Source of the DNA: Holothuria scabra
Taxonomy: Eukaryota > Echinodermata > Holothuroidea > Aspidochirotida > Holothuriidae
DNA: 64,000 nt
Assembly: GCA_037179385.1 (NCBI GenBank)
Contig: CM074187.1
Coordinates: 51,618,879 to 51,682,878 of the forward strand
Reading direction: 5' to 3'
Under the pieces are notes generated by a model that searched no databases, had not been told where the DNA came from, and saw only the letters and a list, made by a program, of their open reading frames with translations. This document shows, piece by piece, positions 25,001-37,000 of this stretch. A program made the position numbers and the translations under genes. Position 1 is the stretch's first letter. Every line of letters starts with the position of its first letter.

Positions 25001-28000
25001 GCCCCAACTGGGTTTCAGCTGGGCCCCACCTGGGGCCCATCTGTGTTTGTCAGGTGTTCTCATGTGGGGCCCAACTGGGATAGTCTTTCCCAGCTGAAGC
25101 CTAGCTGTGCCCCGCTTCAGTAACTGAAGCCTAGCTGGGCTTCAGCTGGGAAAGGCTAGCCCAGTTGGGCCCCACGTGGGAACACCTGACAAACCCCAGC
25201 TGGGGCCCAGCAAGTAGCCCAGTTGGGGCCCAGCTGGGCATGTTGGCTGGGATAACATGTGAAAGCAACCAATTTGAGAACAGTGCCATATTTTATTGAC
25301 CTTCATCAGATGCAACCATCCTTAATCCTCCTCATCATCACTGTCCAGATTGTCACTAGGTAGTTCTCCCTTTTCGCTGATTTTCCTCACCTAAAATTAG
25401 GCCACCAATTACTTGTTACGACGTACTGACTTCCAATTAGTCACCCACATTCATTTTATTATATGAGTCCAAGCTCCATCTCTTTATTGTATAACTGCCA
25501 ATGTGCAGAATCAAGCTCATCCTGTGCCTTTAAAATGTTCCAAAATATTTCACCCCCTTTCAATAACCTACTGTAATACAGGTATGTGAAAAAAGAGGTC
25601 ATCAGCTTCGTTAATTTTAGTGGCTTTTAAAACTTATGATAATCTGAGCAAGTTTTGAGGCTTCTTAAATCCTTTCATTACTCGTCAAAAAGGTGAACCT
25701 ACGATCTCCTCAGTGTCCCTTAAAATTTGACTTCAAGATAGTGCACTAGTACATTCTACTGTACAGGTATTTCTTTCTCAGGGTAGCCACCCCAAAACGT
25801 AAAGGTGATAGGTGTACAAAATTATCTAGAAGACATTCACTTCATTAAATAGTTTCCTGGTATGTGTAAAATACTCAAAGTAAGCCTGCCTAATATTTTT
25901 AAAAACTTTACTTCAGCAGTTTCCTTGTACAATATGTTTTCCTTCAGAGTTGCTTACTTTGGCTCCTATGCTATCCTAACAAAGTTTTACATTATTTCTG
26001 AGCCTAGCCTAGTCTCGAGGGCAAACTTGCCTTGTCGGCAGATTACAATTTGGAATGCAGTGTGACTTGGCGCTAAGTTTCTTTGCATGCAGTAGAACCG
26101 TCCAGCACGGAATCGTGAGTTGTGCAACGTGAACAAAAGCATGAAATATTTATGGAGTGATCTATAATTTCAAACAATTACAGCCTTAAATATTCACCTT
26201 TTAGGAGATTAAAACACAGTGATTTTGGAATGTAGAGCATGTCTGACTGAGAATAATGTAAAGGCTGATCGACGGCAGAAATCTTCTGTCCCTACCAGTT
26301 TAACCAAGGGCAAAACCAGGTGCTTTCTGCAGCTTTTGCCGTTGATGCGGCGGGTTATTATTCCCCTGTTCACTGTTACAGCCATTAGGCTAGGCTATGT
26401 ATTTTGTAGTAGTAAAGAATGCATCTCCTGCAGAGCGAGATTATGTGTTAGAACTCTTGAAAGTGGAAAATTTCCGGTGGTTTTATTTAGAAACAAACAT
26501 AGTTTGTGGAGCAAGTATGTGGCCGAATTTTTTGTTTTCATGACTTCCAATTTCTGTTTTTATTTTCCCCAAATATTTCATTCTGTGAACATTCAAAATG
26601 ACGCAAGACCTGCTAAAATTTTGCGTCGCAAGTCTGCTATTCAAGATCAAATGATGTATCGCAATTATCAAATTTTCCTCCTTTTCGCATCGCAAATTGC
26701 GATGCGAACCCGAACAAATTGCTCCCTGTAAGTGGGTTAAGGGGGACAAAAAGCTTGCTTCAAGGCACACATGGTTCAAGTCCTTCAGTTAGTCTCCTCA
26801 TATGATAGACAGGAAAATTTACAGTGGACATATTCCCAGAAACTCTAGTCCACTGGGTATACTGTATCTTCATACAGTATGAAGGACATGTTACAGGTAT
26901 CAGACAGATCTACTGTATTTGTTTTAAGAAGAAGTGCGCAGACTAAATTTATGTTACAAACTGCCTGGAGTCCAACATCTGTCCAGGTCATACAGAAAAA
27001 CTTTCACCTACTGCCATTGTGCTAGGTAGTCAGTATAAGCAATGGAGTAAAGAAAACCAGCCAATGAGCCACAACTGGAAAGGAGAGGCTGTGACCAGCC
27101 TGAAACCCAGTTGGTTAGAAACTGAGCTGTAAAATATCATCTAACTAGCTGATGCGAAACTGCCAAGTGTATTATCTGTCAAAGGCTTTGCCCAGGGGTT
27201 ATTCATTTCAATTTGAGGAAAGAAATACTGACACTGTGATCATGTTGCACTGGCAGTTTTATGGTGGCGTTTGGCAAAATTTTGGTTTGCCTAGAATGTT
27301 TGGATTTCACATATTTCTCAAATGATTTGATAGGATTTTCCTGATTTTGTTTTAAATATTACACCACTTTGCATCTAGACACCATTGAAAAGTAGAGATT
27401 TCAAATGGGTAAAGGGATTAAATTGGAGGGGTCCCACTTCCTTAGAGCCCTCCCCAGATCAATGATCCCTTTAATCCTTTTAAGAAAATATATATGGAAA
27501 CCCTAATAAGTGCATTTTAGTTACAAAACGAAAATGTCTCAAAAATGTAAAACTTGAAATAGTGTATAGCTATTTTGAGTAGGTATGAAATTAATATTAT
27601 GCAATCACACTTTTCATGAAGGAAACTCTTTCATGAATGTTGAGTAAAACAGCTCTTCCAACTTTATGCATTTTGCAAACTTTTTTCGCAGTTTCATGGC
27701 CAGGTTTCTGTTCAAAATATTGCATGAAAGAGTCTGGTATAGAGTGATTTAACTGACCTCATTAGACCCCCTTTCTGACTTTGGAGCAAAAACTGTGGTT
27801 AAGTATGCAAAGCTAGCCAAGAAGCAGCTGATGACAGACATGGTGACTGTTAACTTTTTACCTGGCAGTGAGAATGGCTAACCAATTATGACATCACGTG
27901 AAAGCGCTCGATAAAATTCGCTCTGAAAAATATATTATACTTCATTATAATGTTACTTATTACTTATTTATACTCTGAATATGGTAAAATGTAGACCTGG

Positions 28001-31000
28001 TTAATGGAATTTCTTATAAAATGTGATTATTTCTTCTTTGTTCTCATCCCTTAGGCATTTCTTGACAGTTGTCTTTCTGAAAGTCTCTCAAACGATGAGA
28101 CAAAGAGACTTGTTGATCACATTGATAAGGATAACGTTGCCATCTTTAGCTGTCTGCTTGACATGACCACAGGCAAAACACTGTTTATTGGCAACTTTCA
28201 TGCAACTTTCAGTGACTACAAAGCAATCGATGTTACAACATTACAGGTAGGTGCCTATGCCAGATATTTCTGAAAGGAGCAGATATACAGGGTGCTACAC
28301 CATTCTAAAAGAGAGGCGAGGGGGGTATGAGTAGCAGTCTTTATCCTTGAGAGTTAGTAAGGTGAAACATGATACTAAGAGAGATGTGGTACATGATATT
28401 AATAAAACATAGAAGTTGAATGGATAGGAGGATCCATTTCTGCCAAATATTTGAGTTGTTTTGTCAGAAAGATCATTTCATGATAGGGAGGGAGGCTATG
28501 AGTTGTGGCCCTTGGTGGAGAAATAGCAAGGTAAAACTTGATATGATGAGGTAGGTACATGATGTTAATAATTCAGAAGCATTGGTTGAGGGGATACTTT
28601 TCCACCAAACACTTTGTGTTGGTCATCGACTGATATCAGAAAAGGGATGGGAGGGGGAGTTAGTGGCACTGTGGTAACCAGTGCTTTAGTTTTAGGTCAT
28701 GCCAGGATGATGAATTTAGTGGCAGTGCTACAAGCGACATTAGAAGGTATTCAGCTCATCAGATTTTTTTTCTTACCCTCCCCTCAGTTGCTCCCCCTAA
28801 GTCAGGTCAGTTATGAGTTAAGTGAGAAGATAGTGTACCTCTAATGAGACTTGATTTTTCATTCAAATTGTTACTCCCTAAGGACAAAGGAATGAATTAC
28901 ATGTACCGAAGATTGCACAAAATATTTTTTTGTGACATTCATGAGTTAGTTAGATGTAACGGCCCAGCCAGTTGGTTAAACTTAATAAAGTCGAGCCGGC
29001 CACGGCCTTTTTTCCAGTTGTGGCACACTGGCTTATTTTCCTTGCTCCAAGCACAATGGCAGAAGGTTCCATTTGTAAAGATTTTGGTATGACTTTGCCA
29101 GGATTCAAACTCCTGACCCCCAACATTCATGAGGCATGTGTTTGAGATTTAGTGGTCATATATTGATTGAGATCATTTAATCTGATATGTGTAACTTTCC
29201 TGAGTCAAAGTCAGTCCAGTGTGAATATAGATAGACAACATATACTCATGTTAACCACCAATCTGCCACATTCTTCCTTTTTATTACATGCATTAAAAAA
29301 TGTGTCGTTATCATCTCATTTCATACAATATATATTAGCTCACTATTTTTTTATTGAGTGTTTGAGTCTCTTTTTAGAGTGATTCTGTTTCTGTTCATGG
29401 AACAGATTGCAGCCACATTTCAAGGATTATGCAGGTTTGCTGGTGGGATGAACAGACCGATCATCTTTTGTGGAGATTTCAACCAAGAACCACATTTGCC
29501 AGGGTATCTTTTGCTCCATGATGGTAGATTAGGAGAAGATTCCATTCAATACCTCAGAAAAAACCATGTGAAGGAGCGGGATCCACAGGATCCAAAGCGT
29601 AAGGTAAGTGTAACTTGCTTTCTTGTGTAGCCTGCATTGAACTGCAGGGCGGCAGTTTATTTCAACCTTTGTTGCTTATGGGCAGCAATCATGCCCAACT
29701 GTAGCTATGGTGTTGGACCAGGGATCCAAGTATTGCTGGTTTGAATCCTGTCAGGTTCATTGCATTGTGTTTTGGGGCAAGGTACTTTATCTCAATTTAT
29801 TCTTTCCACCTAGGGGTCATTATGGGTACATGTGAGGTAACTTGTATAGTGATGTGTTGTATGTGCGTGCTCCTAGAAGTCCCCCCCAGGCAGGATGAAG
29901 TGGCATCACTGATCAGTGCTTTGGATGGCAATGGCAATATATATGTGTACTATATGTTTTTGACAAATTACTAATCACCAGAGGTTATGTTTGTGAAATG
30001 TTATAAGATGTTGCTCCCACGTGTGAGGTGCTGTAAAGAAGTGTGTAGTCTGCATGCAGTGCAGCAGTATATTTCAACAGGGTATTAGTGATATTTGCTG
30101 ATAAATGTAGTAGAGAGTCTAAGTTGGTCATAAGCACCTCAAAAAACATTAGTGTATTTAAGATAGTGACCAGAAGAGAAGTAGTATTGCCTGGGTTGTG
30201 GCTGCAAGGGGTGGGCACAGTTTAACATTTCATTAGAGGACCTATTGACCACAACCCGCTTACCAACAAAGTGATATTGAACTGTACGGTGTGGCTATAC
30301 AGGTGAGGTAAATTAGATTAGTGCGGATATGAAGAGGAGAGCAAGGTGTAAGAGGATGACCCATGATCTGATGAACTTAGTCAAAAACCCACCCAGACAG
30401 CTACATTTTCAAATTTTCAGGTGTTGCATACTTGCATTAAAAGTAATGGGTAGGTGAGTGGCATGTTGGCTGGAGTTTGTTGAAGGGGCTTTGTGGCCTA
30501 TGTATGGGTACTACTCCCTTTGAAGCTGTATTATATCTTATATACTAAATATTAATCCGTAAATTCCAAATTCTGTTTTTTTTTCACAATTGTGTATAGC
30601 CGAATCTGGATAGTCAAGTGATAGTCTGATTAGGTTGTGCTTAACTGGGGTCCATCGGCTTTAGTCTTTCAAATTCTTGGCTTCACTGTATCATGAATGC
30701 CTAGACACTAAAATGCTCTATGATTCTCTCAGTTTGACTGAGTATGAGGGTTTAGAGTGGACAATAAGGAGTCTTTTCAAAACTCGCTGCAGCAGTGTGC
30801 TGAAGTAGAGCACGTCAGGTGTGCACTCATGCGTGTCTCATTATCAGAGAAGAGATCAAGTGCTCGTTCACGAGCCCTTCCGAATATTCCACCACAGACT
30901 TCAACTTGAACTTAATCCGATTTAGAGTAACAATGGGACAAGTTTACTAGTAGCAGAAACGATCAATAAAGCGTTGTGGCAATCACTTAGTATGTTAGAA

Positions 31001-34000
31001 CTGGATTCGGCCTTAAGTAACAGCAATTTACCAGTGACTAGAATAAAACTTTAAAATTTTAACTGCAGAAAAGTCCTACTCAAGCTTGACCATTCCTGCT
31101 TCACCTAAAATTCCATGTTGAATTTTACCTAAACTAAGTTACACAATAAGAATAACAAATAAAACTTTCAACCTTGGGATGCAAAACCCGGTGCCGTTTG
31201 CACTTCCACAACAAGGAACTCATCTGCTTGGCATGTAGTAATGTAATGTATCTATGCAGATGAGTGTTGCATACATATTGTATGCAGTTTGCTACAGTGT
31301 GGTCTGAACGTGTATTCGTTGGTTGCAGGTTGGTTCGAGCAGGTTCAAGTAATTTGTGGCTTCGGCCTTTAGTACAGTGACACTGTATTGATCATGTGAA
31401 ATATTCTACACACAGGGGCGACTACTGCTGTATTTCTAGCTGGTTAAATTACATTTCGGACTGTGAGGCAATGGTTTAGAGCATTTTTATAGCAGCTGCT
31501 TTTTACTTGAACGAAACTGAAAATCATTTACATCGATCACGTTAATCCATATTTGAAAAAAAATTCATTAAAATACAAAAGGTGGAATATGATAACCGGA
31601 AATGGGCTCAGCAATACAGATTTGAGATTAGCCATGTCTTTATTAATTTAGCACGCAGACCGGCTGGCTGTTTTGACTGACGGTGATAGCATATACGAAC
31701 TTACGAAGTGCGATCGTCGTAACACAAACTCAATGGGAAATTCGTTTTGGGGCCTGGGATTTTCACACACTAAATCGCATAGGCGACGGTGCGAGTTGTG
31801 ATTGGCTGATGAGCATCAACCCAATTGAACCAATCACGATGCTGGGACAATTTAAATTTAGCATTGGATCTTATGCACATGATGTCACTCAGCAAAGCAC
31901 GATCCCTTTTTGGTTTTAAAAAATGGATACGCAAGTCTACTACATGCGTGTGCGAAAAAGTTCACTGTATGAGACCACATGCTTCACTGTTTTCTTTTGC
32001 AATGACGTCACATGACAACATTGCAAAAGACCTACTGTAAATAACTGTACGAAAGGGATGCAGAGAAGAGAATGCATGGCTTAATTTATGCCAGATAATG
32101 ATCACTGAAATTTCTTTGTGTCTGGTTGCTACGTGTTCAAAACGTGCACAGATTTATGTATTGTAAGCTTGGAGGCTCAAAAATACGATCAAACTGGGCT
32201 GCTCGGTAGTCGGTACTATTGTTGTTGTTTGTGAAGAACAGTTTTAGACAGGTGGTCAAACCTCAAAATTGTGCAGTTTCGTGACCGCCAAAACGGGAAG
32301 GCTCAATCTTTGTAGGATTTAAAAGAATTACGCAGAACAACCAGTATCTTTTCACACTCTCAACTCTGTTACGTTAACACCAATGATTTTAGAAACTTAA
32401 TTTCTAATGCCGAACCGTACTTTAGGCTCGCCTATTTGCCTTCGTGGCAGACTATACGGAACGTTCATTTCGCAGTCACTACACGTAATGACAAGCGATG
32501 ATTAAACTACAGACTAAGCACATTGACTGCTCTAGGTCGGGCATGAAGAGAACCTCCAGATAGGACATGCTATAAGCCTTCAAGGCTACAAATGCCTTAA
32601 CCAATGAAGTGGGCACTTTTCTGAGTTGTATTACAGAGTGGAAGTATTTGGAGGGTGAACAGTGAGTGAAACAGGGGAAATACTATCGGTAGCATTGCAC
32701 ATAACATAGGTGTACATGTAACTCAAAGAAGGTCTTCATCGCAGGTCCTTGTTAATTCTAATCACAGAAATTTAAGCCAAAAAGGTATGGTTCCTTTGAG
32801 CAAGCGCGCTAGTACTTTCTGCATATGTTTGTGCTAGTCAACAGTACATTCCTTTCACATAGCAGGGTGGAGTACTGAATGGGTTCAAGAAAAATCCACT
32901 AGGCCAAGAACATCAAAAATATTTACAAGGCATGTGTAAAAGACCCTCATACGACAATCTGCAATACTTTTTGTGAGCTTTAGGTGTAAAGCTTATCTCT
33001 ACGATGTAATTTTCTTGAGCATGTCTTGACACTTTTGCCATTGCCTAACGTGTAGCACATATGTACATTGTAAACCTATCCTACACATACTGGTATATTT
33101 CTCTGTAATTTCCTCACTGGGAAATTTATCTGTGCGGCGGTGAATGTTTTCTTCCTTACTGTTATTCTTAAGCTCCTACCAATATTTTATTGTTCTAGAA
33201 CATGATATAAAACATGCAGTAGCATCTTTTACTGGTGGGCTGGTATCTGCAGCAGGTGAAAACTTACAAAATTCTCCCGTATATATTAGTTTTACGTGGT
33301 GCCATTGCAACATACAGTATTGTCATGACTCTACAGTCTTTAAGGGGTTGGTTCGGGGCTATGTCAATGTTTCCAAGGTTCGCCGTTACCGAGGTTCAGT
33401 GTTTCTGAATCTTGGGAAAATCCTAACTTTTGGGAACATTGAACCCTGGGAATAACGAACCTAGTAAACAACATCAAATCAGTGAGAGGTATACGAAAAC
33501 GGGGAACATCTAACACTGGGAACATAACGAACATTGAACCCTGGGAACTTTGGGTAGACCCCTTTTGGTTCAAACCTCTGCATAGATAATCTAACGCTCA
33601 ACAAAGTCGTAAATTATTACTAAACCTTCCAGCTGGGAAGGACGAAGGGGGGGGGGGCTCAATTTAGCGTATTGTGGACGCTCAAGACTTTGACATGAAA
33701 TGAAATGAAATGAAAGAAGGAATTCAAAGGGCCTTATCCTTCCAAAACAGAGTTAAAATTAACCCAACTATATTCCAACTTCCATGTTGTGCATCCTTCG
33801 GCTATACAGAGGACACAGCCTAGTGCAAACAAGATGCGATAACAATATGCCAGACCTCGGTCCCGGTCATACTGCAATCGAACCCGCCCCCCCCTGAAAA
33901 AGAAATTAAAATATTGTTAGAAGGGGGTAATCCACATTCCCACCAAATCCAATTCTTCTGTCGGTACAAATATTGCATGAGCAATACTGACATTTCTAAT

Positions 34001-37000
34001 GCTCAGAGGCCTGTAGTATCACTTACAAGTGTGTCAAACAACTTCAACAACCCTAAAGTTTTTTTTCTATTCCATGCGAGATAGGTTCGAGATGTATCAA
34101 AAAGGGTATGCTGAAACACGTTGATGTCCAGCAATAATACCCTGCTCCACGGCAGAAATGGCAGTATTCAGTGCTATGTTCAGTATTTATTTGAAGAAAC
34201 TCATGCCTTTAAGTCAAAGCTAAAATCGCAGCCGGTATTCTCTTGCTCCAAATTCTATTTCTGTGCTTTGAAAGGCAAACAAGCTAAGACATGTTTTCCA
34301 TAGAGAAGAACATGATAGGCTCAAAGTAACTTGCAGCAATACAGTGGCAGCACTTGTATACTCCTAGCCCTCGTCATAACATACCGGGGCACATTGTGCA
34401 GTAATATAGATATGTGTGGTCGTCGCGAGCAATAGCCATCGCGCCCACGCATCTAAGTCTCATGTTCGATAATTTACTAGCACCTGGACATATTTCAAAC
34501 TGAATATCTTTTTTTCGGGGGTAATAAACTGCATAGAGATGACAGCAAAATACAAACTGAACAAGGACGTGAAACAAGTGAGTCAAAATGTGAAATTACA
34601 ATGATTTATTCCCTTCGTATAAAAAGGAAATACACTTGAACTTCAGCAGGCTTAATTGCATAGCAAAACAGGATTAAGTCTCACTGAACACAATAGGCGT
34701 AAGTTAAGAGGACTTTTGCATGATAAGCTGTTCTATTCAGTGCAGATGATCTTTTGTGCAAGTGGACAAAAGCCCCTCAGTTGGCTGCTACTTAATATTC
34801 AGGATACTTCGGAGCTTGCACAGTTGCATCATTTAGAATATTCATGACATCGGCGGCAACTCGGCCGGCCGGTGCTCATCACAGTGGTGAGTTTTGAAAA
34901 GACCCCTAAAATGAAGGAGATTTTAGACTGAAGGACCCTTCAATGGCTGCCTTCACTTGCTTCTCAGATTCATCTGTAAGATTACTGATGTCATTCTTTT
35001 TTTTTTGACAAATTTTTTTTTTGATGAAGAAAGACCTTTTTTTATTTCAGCCGATGTACTTGATTGATATGGCAAGACCTTGCTTTCAACATATTTGTCC
35101 ATCATTGAAGAGTGCATATAAAGAGATAAAGGTGTGTTCTGATATTTTAATTTTTTTTGCAATCATCGCGAAATTTCTACAGACTACATAAATGCTACAT
35201 ACAAAACAGTAATGTTTCTTCACTGCATCCCAAGCCAGTGGGCCACAACTGGAAAAAAGGCTGTGGCCAGCTCGACTTGAACCAATAGATTGGAAACTGG
35301 GCGGTAAAACTCCATTTAACTAATTAACTAACTAACTAACTTCACTGCACCCCAAAAATATGGTCATGTGGGCATGTTGGCATTCTTGGGACAAAGGGAT
35401 CAGCATGCATGACAACTGTTCCATTTTTAGCAGAACTGTCCTGCTTGGTTTCTGAGCTTGAAAATCTATAAAAGTCAGAATGTTCCATTTTTCTGTTTTG
35501 AAGTATTAAAAAATACTAACGATAAAGGCATTCAGAAAAATTTCAGTGCAACAGCTTGGCAAAAGTAGTGCCAACCTTTGCATACATCTAAATTTTGTTT
35601 TCTGATACATCACTGTTGATAAGTATGGATGAGTAAAAGAAAAAATTGACCATGGCAATCATGGGTAGAAAAAGTTGGGAAGCTGGGAGCTCCTTTCTGG
35701 GAAATATGGGCATCTGGTTGGAAATTTTGCTCCCTTTGTTTATGAAAATATGGGGAGAATTGTGTGAAATTTTGCTTCTTTCCTGGGAAATAATTTTAAT
35801 CCTTCCTGGGAAATCAAAATTTTTTTCCAGTCCTGACAGCAAACCTGATACAGGCACATTCTTGTTTCAAGTACTGGTAAAATCATTTCATGACTGACTT
35901 ATGGGTCACCATCCCTATCCTAAGACATTAATTCCCTTTTCTTTGTGTGGTTTACTTGTTAAATGGGAAACCATGATATACCATTAGTATGTACATATGG
36001 TTTTGCAGCAATATAAACATAAGGTATGTAGTTGTGTTTTGAACATGGAATGGTCTTAACAAGGAGATACTATTACACATATTCTTCCCGGGGTATGGTG
36101 AACACAAACATGGCGGTCTTCATGTGAAACCTTTGTGTTTTTTGTGTACATACATATGTACTGCATATATGTAATGTAATGCAAAGCTCAGTTTGGCAGG
36201 ATGGACCCCATACATAGCAAAACTGTTAAGCTTGTTTGCATCGAGGGTTGGAAAAAATATGTCTTTCACAGGTAGGGAAGTAAAATTTCCCACGATTTTC
36301 ATTGAATTTTCCTTTACATTAAAGGAAAATTTCCTTCTACATGCCAAAGTTTCCCATCATGTTTTTCAGGCTGTTACCAAGATTGAGCACTACAGAAATA
36401 ATTTCACTCAATAGAAATGTTATTATGCCCTCAACTTATCAAATGTTGGGACACAGAGCTCTACATTTAAAAACATGTCCTCTAATCCTCTAATTGGTCT
36501 TTTCAATAGACCTTTATTCCAAATAGCAAATGTAAAATTAGGGATTCAGCTTTGGTTTGTGTTGCCTTTGCAAACAGCAGATTGCCAGTGATATATTCAG
36601 TATTACCAGGCAAAACTATGTCCCATAATCCTTTGTAAAAGCTCTTTGCACAACTGCTTATGGAAACTGAGCCATAAAGTTCTGTCTAACTAACCTATGA
36701 GAAGTCCCCTAAAGGACACAATGAAGTGGCATCACTGTCTAGTGGATTGAGTACCAACAGCGAAAAGTGTTCCTTGTAAAGTGTGGGATTGACAAGTTAC
36801 CAACGACCAGAGGTTATAATTGTGAATTGCTATGAGATGTTGCCCCCACTGTGAGATATAAGGTGCTATGAATAAATACCCAGATCATTTTTTATGTTTT
36901 CATGTTAGCATTTAATTTTGCATTTATAATTATTGAAAGAAGAGTTTAAGGGCATATCAAGTTTGATATGTTAGAGGGATATTTACTCTATTGCATTCAG

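Larger units (their letters stand above)
24229..28054 (+). other. EEP intron 2
   Basis: A 3,826-base phase-0 intron (GTGAGA..TTAG). Most of it (24412-26728) is a single TIR-bounded mobile element with a second element nested in it. A SINE tail lies at 27066-27150. The remainder, 27151-28054, has no recognisable feature. Confidence 0.8.
28247..29405 (+). other. EEP intron 3
   Basis: A 1,159-base phase-0 intron (GTAGGT..ACAG). It contains a diverged ~175-bp tandem duplication (28316-28670) and a minus-strand SINE (28945-29165). Confidence 0.8.
29604..35050 (+). other. EEP intron 4
   Basis: A 5,447-base phase-0 intron (GTAAGT..TCAG). A tRNA-type SINE follows the donor closely (29680-30030), and a dispersed repeat shared with the window start is at 30596-30775. 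Near 33430-33550 a ~17-bp segment with the core CATTGAACCCTGGGAA occurs twice in direct orientation. The rest, including 30776-33330 and 33720-35050, has no feature I can support. Confidence 0.8.

Noticed and set aside
26219..26731. 170-codon plus-strand ORF
   Set aside because: It overlaps the right TIR of the element at 24412-26728 and shows no domain or transposase motif. Its length is plausible by chance in this composition.
36371..36412. Possible extra EEP exon after a TTTTTCAG acceptor
   Set aside because: Would encode AVTKIEHYRNNFTQ and then stop. It has no donor and breaks the otherwise perfect join between exons 5 and 6.
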